DNA from: Prevotella sp. | Lineage (GTDB): Bacteria > Bacteroidota > Bacteroidia > Bacteroidales > Bacteroidaceae | Direction of reading: 5' to 3' | Assembly: GCA_016284895.1 (NCBI GenBank) | Contig: JAEEPT010000003.1 | Location: 1-45,783, forward strand | DNA length: 45,783 bases | Shown here: in pieces, positions 8,659 to 17,240 of the stretch | Numbering within the stretch: the first letter of the stretch is position 1 | Layout: every line of letters begins with the position of its first letter | Notes under the pieces: model-generated | What the model saw: the letters and a program-made list of their open reading frames with translations, nothing else | What the model was told of the DNA's origin: nothing | The model's database searches: none | Program-made: the position numbers and the translations under genes

Positions 8659-8756
8659 AAAAATAATATATATAATAGTTAAATAATATTCTCTTTCTTA
8701 CTCATACAAAAAAACTTTTCACCTCACAAACGAATGGAGGCCAACGCTTTGGTAGC

Positions 8757-9062
8757 TTACTTCAAAGCATCCTCAATTTCAGAAGTCAGCTGAGAGAGAA
8801 TATTATCATAGGGAGCAGTATCGTTTTTAGCCCTTTCACGTTCATAGCGAGATGCAATCTCGATAAGCGTCATCAGTGCAATGCTATGGTCGCTCTTACG
8901 CCCCTTATAGACCTGGGCATAGGCACCATAGCGCTCTGAAATGAGCTTGGCTGCACTACGGAAATACTCCTCGTCATCACGATTGTGAAGCACAACCATG
9001 ATATCCTCGTCATAGACATGCAGCCTAATATTTAATTTCTCCTTACTCTTCAACTCTGCCAT
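8757..9062 (-). CDS. zapA: Cell division protein ZapA
   Basis: 101-aa ZapA-family protein, which bundles FtsZ protofilaments at the division ring. The N-terminal beta-hairpin region (KLNIRLHVYDEDIMVVLHNRDDEEYFRSAAKLI) and a C-terminal helix forming a dimer/tetramer coiled coil are visible. Starts 12 bases after the upstream coiled-coil gene and shares its promoter; the pairing suggests a joint role in division. Confidence 0.85.
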   Translation of the reverse strand: MAELKSKEKLNIRLHVYDEDIMVVLHNRDDEEYFRSAAKLISERYGAYAQVYKGRKSDHSIALMTLIEIASRYERERAKNDTAPYDNILSQLTSEIEDALK

Positions 9063-9074
9063 CGCTTATTCTCC

Positions 9075-9371
9075 TTACTTTTCATCACTGAGGATTGCAA
9101 TGCACTTATTTACGTCGCGAATCAGCTTTGCCAACCGGTCCTTGGCACCCTGTAGGTCTCCATCGGTAATTTCCAGCATCTTAGACATCTTCAGCGACTG
9201 ATAGTCACGATCCCGCTGTGCCAGTTGATCTTGAAGCTTCTTGACATTTTCTTCATTCGCTGCCACAACTGCTGCCAATGCTTCATTTTCCTTTTTCAGT
9301 TCTTGAAAACGGAGGAGCATCTGCCGTACGCGGGTCTGGAATGTTGCCAAGGCTTGCTGGCTTTCGGTCAT
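9075..9371 (-). CDS. Small coiled-coil protein upstream of zapA
   Basis: 98-aa protein; the ATG at 9371 is chosen because the ORF-track start at 9425 lies upstream of the promoter's -7 motif. Residues about 10-60 are heptad-rich (FQELKKENEALAAVVAANEE), so it is almost wholly coiled coil, followed by a conserved-looking tail GDLQGAKDRLAKLIRDVNKCI. Size, architecture and position directly before zapA make it a candidate functional analogue of ZapB, but I see no sequence proof. Confidence 0.8.
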   Translation of the reverse strand: MTESQQALATFQTRVRQMLLRFQELKKENEALAAVVAANEENVKKLQDQLAQRDRDYQSLKMSKMLEITDGDLQGAKDRLAKLIRDVNKCIAILSDEK

Positions 9372-9393
9372 GATTATTCTATTTTTTATGACA

Positions 9394-9426
9394 CAAAAGT
9401 AAATATTTTTAGCTAATAACAGCAAA
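9394..9426 (-). promoter_or_regulatory. Promoter for coiled-coil/zapA genes
   Basis: On the minus strand: -33 TTTG (9423-9426), 21-base spacer, -7 TACTTTTG (9394-9401), ATG 23 bases later. A complete Bacteroidetes-type promoter. Confidence 0.75.
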
Positions 9427-9554
9427 CTGAAGAATGAAACCTTCTGAAGCTTAACGGGTTTTAACCCTTTCGCCTAAGTAATTATTAAATCTTAACTATC
9501 AGATTTCATTCAACAATTACCATTTCACGTTATCCCCTTCGCCCTATCTATCAA

Positions 9555-10184
9555 CTATTTATCTTCTTGAGGCTGTTTTTCTTTCTTGCTCATCATGACT
9601 ACGCGATAGACAAAATCAGTAGTCCACTTTTGAGAGAAGCCCAGTCGCTTGTTGTACTCACGAACGGACAGCACAGTCTTCATCACACTGGCATCAGAGA
9701 AGTCGTTTTTGTTAAAGATGTCATTAACAGTCTTCTCGGTCATCTGATAAAGAGCCTTTTTCAAGAAACTGGGAAGACGAAGCTTGAACTTCATCAAATT
9801 GCCTGTAAGCATCATGACTCCCTGGACGTAGGCTTGGAACTGAGCCAGATAAGGCTGGGCATCTTGCAGTTTCTTGCAACGTCGACGAATGCTCTGATCA
9901 ATTTCCTTGAAGAATTGGTCGTCCATATCGTACATATCCTTCAGCATGTTCTTACAACGAGCACGCTCAGCCACACCAAGTTTTCCACCCTGGGTAGGCA
10001 CACGCAATTTGGTTTTGAAAACTCGCAGCTCAGGCAAAGCAGCCAGATTTGTGATGTTTAGCTCTGAAGCCATCACCGCCTGAAAGTAAACACTGATGAG
10101 GGTCATGAAATCCTTCGTGCCACCAACCTTCATCTCCTCGTCTTCGTTTTTGTTGCGACCGAACAGTCTTGATAAAAATCCCAT
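9555..10184 (-). CDS. Conserved hypothetical protein, helical
   Basis: 209-aa soluble protein I cannot assign. ATG at 10184 (MGFLSRLFGRNKNEDEE) is used because it follows the -7 motif; the track start lies closer to it. The N-terminal 'GFLSRLFGRNK' resembles amphipathic membrane-targeting starts; the rest is predominantly helical with many basic and aromatic residues and no obvious enzyme motif. Monocistronic, divergent from rfbA. Confidence 0.75.
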   Translation of the reverse strand: MGFLSRLFGRNKNEDEEMKVGGTKDFMTLISVYFQAVMASELNITNLAALPELRVFKTKLRVPTQGGKLGVAERARCKNMLKDMYDMDDQFFKEIDQSIRRRCKKLQDAQPYLAQFQAYVQGVMMLTGNLMKFKLRLPSFLKKALYQMTEKTVNDIFNKNDFSDASVMKTVLSVREYNKRLGFSQKWTTDFVYRVVMMSKKEKQPQEDK

Positions 10185-10202
10185 GTCTATAAAAAATTTG
10201 TG

Positions 10203-10210
10203 CAAAGGTA
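10203..10210 (-). promoter_or_regulatory. -7 promoter motif for hypothetical gene
   Basis: TACCTTTG on the minus strand, 18 bases before the ATG at 10184. Confidence 0.6.
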
Positions 10211-10327
10211 GATAAAAGTTAGGATATTAGAATTGAGTGTTAGTAGTTTTTAAAACAAATACGGTAAAAAAAAGTTAAATAAGACATTTAACAGCATATT
10301 CATATCAGCAAACTGCTAACTTTTCCT

Positions 10328-10335
10328 TAACTTTG
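10328..10335 (+). promoter_or_regulatory. -7 promoter motif for rfbA
   Basis: TAACTTTG, 24 bases before the ATG at 10360. It overlaps the TTG used as start in the ORF track, arguing for the downstream ATG. Confidence 0.65.
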
Positions 10336-10359
10336 CAGTCTAATATAGATATTAGAGTC

Positions 10360-11238
10360 ATGAAAGGAATAGTATTAGCAGGTGGGAGCGGCACTCGCCT
10401 TTACCCCATAACGAAAGGTATCAGCAAGCAGCTGATACCCATTTTCGATAAGCCTATGATATTTTACCCCATCTCTGTGCTCATGTTGGCTGGTATTCGC
10501 GAGATTCTTATTATCTCTACGCCACATGACTTACCCGGATTCAAGCGCTTGCTTGGTGACGGCAGCGAGATTGGAGTAAAATTTGAATACGCAGAGCAGC
10601 CATCGCCCGATGGACTTGCGCAAGCTTTTATTATTGGTGAAAAATTCATCGGAAAAGACAACGTTTGTTTGGTCTTAGGTGATAATATTTTCTATGGTTC
10701 GGGATTCAGCGCACTGCTTCGCCAAAGCGTGCAGAATGCTGAAAAAGACGGATTGGCCACAGTATTCGGCTATTACGTGAACGACCCGGAGCGTTACGGA
10801 GTAGCTGAATTCGACAAGGAAGGCAATTGTCTGAGTATTGAAGAGAAGCCCGAGCATCCAAAGTCAAACTATGCTGTAGTGGGACTGTACTTCTACCCCA
10901 ACAGCGTGGTTGAAATTGCAAAGAACATAAAGCCCAGCGCTCGTGGAGAGCTGGAAATCACTACCGTCAATCAGGAATATCTTCAGCAGCACTTACTGAA
11001 AGTGCAGACCTTACAGCGCGGCTTTGCCTGGCTGGACACCGGCACTCACGACTCACTGGCCGAAGCCAGCACCTTCATTGAGGTCATTGAGAAACGTCAG
11101 GGACAGAAGGTGGCCTGCTTGGAAGAGATTGCCTTCAAGAAAGGATGGATTGACAGTGAGCGATTGAAAGAACTGGCAAAGCCCATGATCAAGAATGGCT
11201 ACGGTCAATATCTCATGCAGTTGGCAGAAAGCGAATAA
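10360..11238 (+). CDS. rfbA: Glucose-1-phosphate thymidylyltransferase
   Basis: 292-aa enzyme making dTDP-glucose from dTTP and glucose-1-phosphate, first step to dTDP-rhamnose and other deoxysugars. The nucleotide-binding start [18 protein letters not shown] is diagnostic, followed by [44 protein letters not shown] and the substrate loop [10 protein letters not shown] and [10 protein letters not shown]. Length is that of RmlA. No rfbB/C/D follow it here; instead a tyrosine autokinase starts 67 bases downstream, so it is probably part of an exopolysaccharide-related transcript with the rest of the pathway elsewhere. Confidence 0.95.
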   Translation: MKGIVLAGGSGTRLYPITKGISKQLIPIFDKPMIFYPISVLMLAGIREILIISTPHDLPGFKRLLGDGSEIGVKFEYAEQPSPDGLAQAFIIGEKFIGKDNVCLVLGDNIFYGSGFSALLRQSVQNAEKDGLATVFGYYVNDPERYGVAEFDKEGNCLSIEEKPEHPKSNYAVVGLYFYPNSVVEIAKNIKPSARGELEITTVNQEYLQQHLLKVQTLQRGFAWLDTGTHDSLAEASTFIEVIEKRQGQKVACLEEIAFKKGWIDSERLKELAKPMIKNGYGQYLMQLAESE

Positions 11239-11305
11239 TCAAGACATATATTTTATAATAAGGTATAAACAAATAATCACTTCGAAATAGAAGACTTTAA
11301 AACTC

Positions 11306-13843
11306 ATGGAAGAAATTAAGAATGAAGAACTGACAGAAAGATTAGACAACGCAGCTATGTCAGAAGAGGAATCCTCGTTTGATATAAGAACCATTTTCAC
11401 GCTGATTGTCCTTAACTGGCAATGGTTCCTTTTGTCAATGTTTATTTTTGTTTGTGGAGCTCTCCTTTATCTCCGCTATGCCACACCTACCTATCAGGTA
11501 TCGGTGAAAATGCTCATTAAAGATGAGCAAAACAACCGAAGAGGTGGCAGCCAGTTGGCTAACATGCAGGACTTTGGTATAATGACCAATTCTGCAGGTA
11601 TTGACAATGAGATGGTGATTCTGAAATCAAAGCGACTGGCACTGGAAGCAGTAAAAGACCTGAAGCTCTACACAGAATATTATGTGAAAGGACGTTTGAA
11701 GGAGCAGCTTATATACAAGACTCAACCCGTCAACGTTGACTTAGACCCCATTAGTCTCGATTCGCTGAATTCCAGCAGAAAAGTCATTCGTTTCAAGTTA
11801 GAGAAAGAGGGGAAAAATTATCTTGTGACCAGCAAGGATGAGTTATGCCCCTTCGAAGCATCGTTTACAAGTTTTCCTGCCACTGTGAAAACGCCTCTTG
11901 GCAGCATCATATTCACGACAGGCACAGGATATGCACAAGGAATGCGAGACGGAGAATCGATGACCGTCGCCATCTACCCGCCTATGTCTAAGGCTGCTGC
12001 ATATACAGGTGCTCTAAAAGTAGAGCCTACCTCAAAGTTGACAACGATTGCCCAGATTACAATAACAGACATCAATGCTGAAAGGGCTATTGACTACCTG
12101 AAGCAGTTGGCACTCTGCTACAACCGTCAGGCTAATGCTGACAAGAACGAAATTGCTTACAAGACAGAGGAGTTCATCAATAGCCGTCTTGAGAAAATCA
12201 ACGCTGAGCTGGGAATCACTGAGGGCGAGTTGGAGAGCTATAAAAAGCGCAACAATATCACTCAGCTGCGCCTTGACGCTTCACAGTTGCTGACTCAGTC
12301 GAACAACTATACTTCTCAGTTGGCACAAGCCAACACCCAGATTCAGTTGTTAGACTACCTGAGAGAATACGTTGCTGAGCCCGAAAACCAATATCAGTTA
12401 ATTCCCTCGAACGTGGGACTCACTGACCCTGTTTCGTCATCGCTCATTGCTTCGTACAACAAGGAAGTGCAAGACCGCAACCGACTGCTCGAAGCTGCTT
12501 CTGAGAATTCACCACAAGTAATGACGCTGACCAACACGCTCGACCGGCTTCAGGTCAGTATCAATGAGGCTTTGGTTCAGGCTCGCAAAGCTGCCGACAT
12601 TCAGCGACAAGGTATTCAGCAGCAGTACGACCTGTATCAAAACAAGGTGGCCAACACTCCTGAGCAGGAGCGCATTCTGACACAGATTGGCCGTCAGCAG
12701 GAAGTCAAGTCTGGCCTCTACCTGATGCTGTTGCAGAAGCGTGAGGAGAACTCTATCTCATTAGCAGCCACAGCCGACAAGGGACGCTTGATTGACGATC
12801 CTTCATTCGGTGGAAAAGTAAGTCCCAAGAGCTCTATCATCTTGCTTGCATCTATCGTGCTCGGCTTCGCACTGCCTCTACTTATTACCTACCTGCTGCA
12901 GTTCCTGCGCTACAAGATTGAGGGACACGAGGATGTGATGCGTCTAACCAAGTTGCCCATTGTAGCCGATGTGGCTGTGGCAAGTGAGTCAGCCAAGTCG
13001 TCAGCAGGCATCGTGGTTCATGAGAACAAGAACAACCAGACTGATGAGATATTCCGCTCGATGCGTACGAATATTCAGTTCATGTTGACCGAACATCAGA
13101 AGGTGATTCTCTTCACGTCATCACAGTCTGGTGAAGGTAAGACGTTCAATGCTGCTAACCTGGCAGTCAGCTTTGCTCTGCTGGGCAAGAAGGTCATTCT
13201 GATGGGTCTTGACATACGTAAGCCTGCTCTCGGACGTCTGTTTAACATTACTGACCGCCAAAAGGGTATTACCACGCTGCTGGTGAAAGACCAAATCAGC
13301 AAGGAAGACCTTTATTCAGAGATTACGCCTTCAAATGTCAACGCCAACCTCGACTTGTTGCTGGCAGGACCTACTCCTCCCAACCCCACTGAGTTGTTGG
13401 CTCGCCACACCTTGAAAGATATAGTGGACATGCTCCGCAAGGAATACGACTATATCATCATGGATACGGCTCCTGTCGGTCTTGTGACCGACACGCTGCA
13501 GATTGGTCGTTGCGCTGATGTAACAGTCTTCATTTGCCGTGCCGACTACACGCCGAAGACCAGCTTCGGACTGATTAACACTCTCGATGCCGAGAAGAAG
13601 CTGCCTAACATGTGTATTGTGATTAATGGTATTGACATGTCGAAGAAGAAGTATGGCTACTACTACGGCTACGGCAAGTATGGCAAATACGGACGCTACG
13701 GATATGGCTATGGCTACGGACGCTACGGCTATGGTCGCTACGGAGGCTATGGCAGCTATGGAGGATACGGTAGCTACGGAGGCTACGGTAATTATTCAGA
13801 CAGTCACTACGGAAACAAAAATGATGATTCAATTAAGAAATAA
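11306..13843 (+). CDS. Polysaccharide co-polymerase / tyrosine autokinase (Wzc-like)
   Basis: 845-aa BY-kinase controlling capsule or exopolysaccharide length and export. Wzz domain with a membrane helix near residues 35-57 (WQWFLLSMFIFVCGALLYL), a long periplasmic coiled-coil/GNVR region, second membrane helix about 510-530, then the cytoplasmic kinase: Walker A SSQSGEGKT (about 605-613), A' VILMGLDIRKP, Walker B DYIIMDTAPV (about 715). The C-terminus (about 780-835) is an extreme Tyr/Gly/Arg repeat (YGYGYGRYGYGRYGG...), the autophosphorylation cluster, here with some 25 tyrosines. No wza-type exporter or glycosyltransferase is adjacent, which is unusual. Confidence 0.92.
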   Translation: MEEIKNEELTERLDNAAMSEEESSFDIRTIFTLIVLNWQWFLLSMFIFVCGALLYLRYATPTYQVSVKMLIKDEQNNRRGGSQLANMQDFGIMTNSAGIDNEMVILKSKRLALEAVKDLKLYTEYYVKGRLKEQLIYKTQPVNVDLDPISLDSLNSSRKVIRFKLEKEGKNYLVTSKDELCPFEASFTSFPATVKTPLGSIIFTTGTGYAQGMRDGESMTVAIYPPMSKAAAYTGALKVEPTSKLTTIAQITITDINAERAIDYLKQLALCYNRQANADKNEIAYKTEEFINSRLEKINAELGITEGELESYKKRNNITQLRLDASQLLTQSNNYTSQLAQANTQIQLLDYLREYVAEPENQYQLIPSNVGLTDPVSSSLIASYNKEVQDRNRLLEAASENSPQVMTLTNTLDRLQVSINEALVQARKAADIQRQGIQQQYDLYQNKVANTPEQERILTQIGRQQEVKSGLYLMLLQKREENSISLAATADKGRLIDDPSFGGKVSPKSSIILLASIVLGFALPLLITYLLQFLRYKIEGHEDVMRLTKLPIVADVAVASESAKSSAGIVVHENKNNQTDEIFRSMRTNIQFMLTEHQKVILFTSSQSGEGKTFNAANLAVSFALLGKKVILMGLDIRKPALGRLFNITDRQKGITTLLVKDQISKEDLYSEITPSNVNANLDLLLAGPTPPNPTELLARHTLKDIVDMLRKEYDYIIMDTAPVGLVTDTLQIGRCADVTVFICRADYTPKTSFGLINTLDAEKKLPNMCIVINGIDMSKKKYGYYYGYGKYGKYGRYGYGYGYGRYGYGRYGGYGSYGGYGSYGGYGNYSDSHYGNKNDDSIKK

Positions 13844-14286
13844 TGATTATTGGAGTTGATTTTGACGGAACTATCGTTGAAGACAAATACCCTGAAATTG
13901 GCAAAGAGTTGCCATTTGCAATAGACACACTAAAGATGCTGATCAAATCTCATCACAGATTGATACTTTGGACTGTGCGTGAGGGCAAGTATCTTGAGGA
14001 TGCAGTGAACTGGTGTCGTGAGAGAGGCGTAGAGTTCTATGCTGTAAATCGTGATTATCCAGAAGAGACGACTGAGAACAATGATCATTTCAGTCGGAAG
14101 ATAAAAGCCGATGTATGGATAGATGACCGCAATCTGGGAGGCCTTCCTGACTGGGGAACCATCTATCGGATGATTACACGACACAAGTCTTGGCACGACT
14201 TGATCATTGAAGAGGTGCAGAGCGCCACGCTCACGCCCTACGAGGAGATGCATCCGAAGAAAAAACCTTGGTGGAAGTTCTTCTAA
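13843..14286 (+). CDS. HAD-fold hydrolase (BT0820-like)
   Basis: 147-aa protein starting with the HAD nucleophile motif VDFDGTIV (Asp6, Asp8), with later LWTVREGKY (motif II Thr) and ADVWIDDRNLGG (motif III/IV acidic pair). It therefore is expected to be a Mg-dependent phosphotransferase or phosphatase without a large cap domain. The ATG overlaps the kinase stop codon by one base (TAATG), indicating translational coupling. The natural substrate is unknown; context suggests a sugar phosphate or the phosphotyrosines of the upstream kinase. Followed by a strong terminator. Confidence 0.85.
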   Translation: MIIGVDFDGTIVEDKYPEIGKELPFAIDTLKMLIKSHHRLILWTVREGKYLEDAVNWCRERGVEFYAVNRDYPEETTENNDHFSRKIKADVWIDDRNLGGLPDWGTIYRMITRHKSWHDLIIEEVQSATLTPYEEMHPKKKPWWKFF

Positions 14287-14310
14287 CTGAAAGTCAGATT
14301 TCTATCATCA

Positions 14311-14355
14311 AAAAAATAAGGTGGAGCAAATCATTTGTTTGCTCCACCTTATTAT
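14311..14355. terminator. Bidirectional terminator
   Basis: Sixteen-base stem AATAAGGTGGAGCAAA (14315-14330) with its complement (14338-14353) around TCATTTG, A-run before and T-rich tail after. Ends the rfbA-kinase-HAD transcript and can serve thrS from the other side. Confidence 0.88.
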
Positions 14356-14365
14356 ATATAAGAGA

Positions 14366-14457
14366 GGGTTAGAAGTCTTTTCTATTCCTTTATGACAAAG
14401 AGTTCTATTCCTTTATGACAAAGAGTTCTATTCCTTTATGACAAAGGGGTTAGAAGT
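14366..14457. repeat. 23-base tandem repeat x3, flanked by an 11-base direct repeat
   Basis: Three 23-base units (TTCTATTCCTTTATGACAAA + GAG) at 14380-14448, the last differing at its end, flanked by GGGTTAGAAGT at 14366-14376 and 14447-14457. The right flank overlaps the thrS stop codon, so the array looks like a local duplication of the gene's 3' end. Confidence 0.85.
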
Positions 14458-16393
14458 TCTTCGTCTGCTCCTTTACCTCAGCGTTCACTTTGTCAATGAA
14501 CTCTTGGATTGTCATCATAGCCTGTTCGCCACCACCCTGCTGACGCATGGAGACGAGTCCCTCGGCTTCCTCCTTCTCACCTACGATAACCATATAGGGG
14601 ATTCGTTTCAGCTCGTTGTCACGAATCTTACGTCCCAGTTTCTCGTTGCGCAGGTCGATAGAGCCGCGAACTCCTTGGAGGTCGAACTCTTTCAGCACTT
14701 TCTTGGCATAGTCGTTGTACTTCTCCGACAGCGGCAGGATGGCCACCTGATCGGGAGTGAGCCACAAGGGGAAGTGTCCGCTGGTATGCTCAATGAGCAC
14801 AGCTGTGAAACGCTCCATTGATCCGAAGGGAGCTCGGTGAATCATCACAGGCGTCTTCTTTGTATTGTCCTCGTCGGTGTACTCCAACTGGAAGCGCTTC
14901 GGCAGGTTATAGTCCACCTGTATGGTGCCCAACTGCCAGCGACGTCCGATGGCATCCTTGATCATGAAGTCGAGCTTCGGACCATAGAAGGCAGCCTCAC
15001 CATATTCTACCTTGGCGGGCAGTCCCTTCTCCTGACAAGCCTCAACAATAGCCTTCTCTGCCAGAGCCCAGTCTTCATCGGTACCCACATATTTATCGTG
15101 GTCGTTGGGGTCGCGGAGTGAGATTTGTGCTTCGAAGTTGAATCCAAAAGCAGACAGTACGATATTGATGATGTCCATGACGTTCAGGAACTCCTGCTTC
15201 ACCTGATCGGCACGGCAGAATATGTGTGCATCGTCTTGAGTAAATGAACGCACGCGGGTAAAGCCGTGCAACTCACCACTCTGCTCATAGCGATAAACGG
15301 TGCCGAACTCTGCGATACGCAGGGGCAGGTCGCGATACGAACGGGGCTTCCATGCAAAGATCTCACAGTGGTGAGGGCAGTTCATGGGCTTCAGCATGTA
15401 AACCTCTCCTTCCTCAGGAGTGGTGATGGGCTGGAACGAGTCCTTTCCGTAGTGATCCCAGTGACCAGAGGTGATATAGAGGTTCTTCGAACCGATGTGC
15501 GGGGTGATGACCTCCTGATAGCCGAAACGCTTCTGCACTTTGCGCAGGTGATCCTGCAAGCGCAGGCGCAGCTCGGTACCCTTCGGCAGCCAGATGGGCA
15601 ATCCCTTGCCTACCTTATCAGAGAACATGAAGAGCTCCATCTCCTTACCTATCTTGCGGTGGTCGCGTTTCTTTGCCTCTTCCAGCATCACGAGATACTC
15701 GTCGAGCATTTTCTTCTTCGGGAAAGTGATACCATACAGACGCTGCATTTGTTCGCGCGTTGCATCACCACGCCAGAAGGCTCCTGCTACAGAAGTCAGC
15801 TTTACTGCCTTGATCTCGCCCGTATCCACGAGGTGCGGACCGCGGCACAGGTCGGTAAAGTTGCCCTGAGTATAGGTGGTGATAGAACCGTCCTCCAAAT
15901 CCTGGTCAATGTGTTCGCACTTATAGGTCTGACCATCGGCAGCAAACTCTTTCAGTGCATCTGCCTTCGCCACCTCTTTGCGAACGACGGGCTCTTTCTT
16001 CGAAGCCAGTTCCTTCATTTTCTGTTCAATCTTGGGGAAGTCGCTCTCCTTGATGCTCTCACCGTTAGGCAGCAGCACATCATAGAAGAAGCCGCTCTCA
16101 ACAGCAGGACCGAATCCGAACTGTATGCCAGGATAGAGTTCCTTTAGCGCCTCTGCCAGCAGGTGAGCGCTGGTGTGCCAGAAGGTGTGCTTTCCTTCCT
16201 CGTCATCCCACTTGTAAAGTTCGATTTTTGCGTCCTCCGTGATAGGGCGGTTCAACTCCACGGTCTCACCGTTCACTCCGCAAGCCAGAACGCTGCGTGC
16301 CAGAGCCGGTGAGATGCTCTCGGCAATTTCAAGTCCCGTCACGCCCTGTTCATACGAGCGAACAGATCCGTCGGGAAAGGTAATTTTGATCAT
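14450..16393 (-). CDS. thrS: Threonine--tRNA ligase
   Basis: 647-aa class II synthetase charging tRNA-Thr. N-terminal TGS domain ([25 protein letters not shown]), the editing domain with [15 protein letters not shown] and the metal-binding C/H of TDLCRGPHL, catalytic core motif 2 [30 protein letters not shown], zinc ligand in [10 protein letters not shown], and C-terminal anticodon domain ([16 protein letters not shown]). Full family length. In many bacteria infC-rpmI-rplT follow thrS; here they do not. Divergent from the sigma-factor gene. Confidence 0.97.
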   Translation of the reverse strand: MIKITFPDGSVRSYEQGVTGLEIAESISPALARSVLACGVNGETVELNRPITEDAKIELYKWDDEEGKHTFWHTSAHLLAEALKELYPGIQFGFGPAVESGFFYDVLLPNGESIKESDFPKIEQKMKELASKKEPVVRKEVAKADALKEFAADGQTYKCEHIDQDLEDGSITTYTQGNFTDLCRGPHLVDTGEIKAVKLTSVAGAFWRGDATREQMQRLYGITFPKKKMLDEYLVMLEEAKKRDHRKIGKEMELFMFSDKVGKGLPIWLPKGTELRLRLQDHLRKVQKRFGYQEVITPHIGSKNLYITSGHWDHYGKDSFQPITTPEEGEVYMLKPMNCPHHCEIFAWKPRSYRDLPLRIAEFGTVYRYEQSGELHGFTRVRSFTQDDAHIFCRADQVKQEFLNVMDIINIVLSAFGFNFEAQISLRDPNDHDKYVGTDEDWALAEKAIVEACQEKGLPAKVEYGEAAFYGPKLDFMIKDAIGRRWQLGTIQVDYNLPKRFQLEYTDEDNTKKTPVMIHRAPFGSMERFTAVLIEHTSGHFPLWLTPDQVAILPLSEKYNDYAKKVLKEFDLQGVRGSIDLRNEKLGRKIRDNELKRIPYMVIVGEKEEAEGLVSMRQQGGGEQAMMTIQEFIDKVNAEVKEQTKNF

Positions 16394-16426
16394 ATCTACA
16401 ATATATGTTTAAGTTTAAAACGAGTG

Positions 16427-16434
16427 CAAAATTA
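16427..16434 (-). promoter_or_regulatory. -7 promoter motif for thrS
   Basis: TAATTTTG on the minus strand, 33 bases before the ATG. The leader is too short for a T-box or a ThrS-autoregulatory operator. Confidence 0.55.
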
Positions 16435-16474
16435 CCATATTTGATTGACAAAATAACATTTTTTTAGCGAAAAG

Positions 16475-16506
16475 TTTGGCAGTTATCCATTTTTTACATA
16501 CTTTTG
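16475..16506 (+). promoter_or_regulatory. Promoter for ECF sigma-factor gene
   Basis: -33 TTTG (16475-16478), 20-base spacer, -7 TACTTTTG (16499-16506): a full match to the housekeeping Bacteroidetes promoter. Leader of roughly 80 bases to ATG 16594. Confidence 0.75.
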
Positions 16507-16593
16507 CCAACGATAAAACAATTAATAACTCAAAACTTTAAACTTTATTGCCTATCGACAGAAATTTACTTCATAACAAAACATTCTTATAAT

Positions 16594-17193
16594 ATGAAGA
16601 AATTTGAAGGAGTGACCGACGAGCAGTTGGCATTACTTTACGTAGGAGGAGACAATAAAGCGTTCGACGAGTTACTTTCCCGTACGCAAGAGAAACTGTT
16701 TACCTATATCATGTTCGTGGTGCGCGATCATGACCTTGCCGACGACATCTTTCAGGAGACATTCGTCAAAGCAATCAGCAAGCTTCAGCAGGGTCAGTAC
16801 ACTGACAGCGGCAAGTTCCAGTTCTGGATTACGCGCATAGCCCACAACGTGATTATGGACTACTACCGCGCCCAGCGCAACGAGCATATCATAGAGCCTA
16901 CTGCAGACAACGACCTGAGCAACATTAAGGGTGCATCGATTCTTGACTCCTATCGCGAGACTGAGCTTGTGAACGAACAGATTCTGTGCGATGTGAAAAA
17001 GATGATGAACGCCCTCCCCGCTCCTCAGCGCGAAGTGGTCTATATGCGTTTCTTCCAGCAACTGTCGTTCAAGGAGATTGCCGATGTGACAGGTGTAAGC
17101 ATCAATACCTCACTGGGTCGCATGCGCTATGCGCTCATCAATCTGCGCCGCATGGCAAAGGAGCACAAGATTGAACTGGCGCTGCAATTCTAA
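16594..17193 (+). CDS. RNA polymerase sigma factor, ECF-type
   Basis: 199-aa sigma-70 family member. Region 2 spans about 20-90 (LFTYIMFVVRDHDLADDIFQETFVKAI ... FQFWITRIAHNVIMDYYRAQR) and region 4 about 135-185 (LPAPQREVVYMRFFQQLSFKEIADVTGVSINTSLGRMRYALINLRR); regions 1 and 3 are absent, as in ECF factors. Start moved from 16504 to 16594, the first ATG beyond the promoter. No anti-sigma gene (FecR-like or zinc-binding) follows, which is atypical for Bacteroidetes ECF factors coupled to SusC/D; the close relation to housekeeping genes suggests a stand-alone regulator. Confidence 0.92.
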   Translation: MKKFEGVTDEQLALLYVGGDNKAFDELLSRTQEKLFTYIMFVVRDHDLADDIFQETFVKAISKLQQGQYTDSGKFQFWITRIAHNVIMDYYRAQRNEHIIEPTADNDLSNIKGASILDSYRETELVNEQILCDVKKMMNALPAPQREVVYMRFFQQLSFKEIADVTGVSINTSLGRMRYALINLRRMAKEHKIELALQF

Positions 17194-17212
17194 TTCGCCA
17201 CCAATCTTTTCC

Positions 17213-17240
17213 GTCGGCTGATTAGTCAGCTCACACCGAC
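17213..17240. terminator. Hairpin between converging genes, possible terminator
   Basis: GTCGG/CCGAC outer and GCTGA/TCAGC inner pairs between the sigma gene stop and rpe stop. No clear T-run, so termination is uncertain. Confidence 0.3.

Noticed and set aside
8659-8756. 6S RNA between zapA and rny, as seen after zapA in proteobacteria
   Set aside because: Only 98 bases and no long bulged hairpin visible.
14380-14448. Possible CRISPR array
   Set aside because: Units are directly adjacent with no spacers; it is a simple tandem repeat. No cas genes in the window.
15266-16147. 293-aa plus-strand ORF opposite thrS
   Set aside because: Antisense shadow of thrS with no promoter or family features.
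16394-16593. tRNA-like or T-box leader for thrS
   Set aside because: Leader from the -7 motif is about 25-30 bases, too short, and no such structure was seen.
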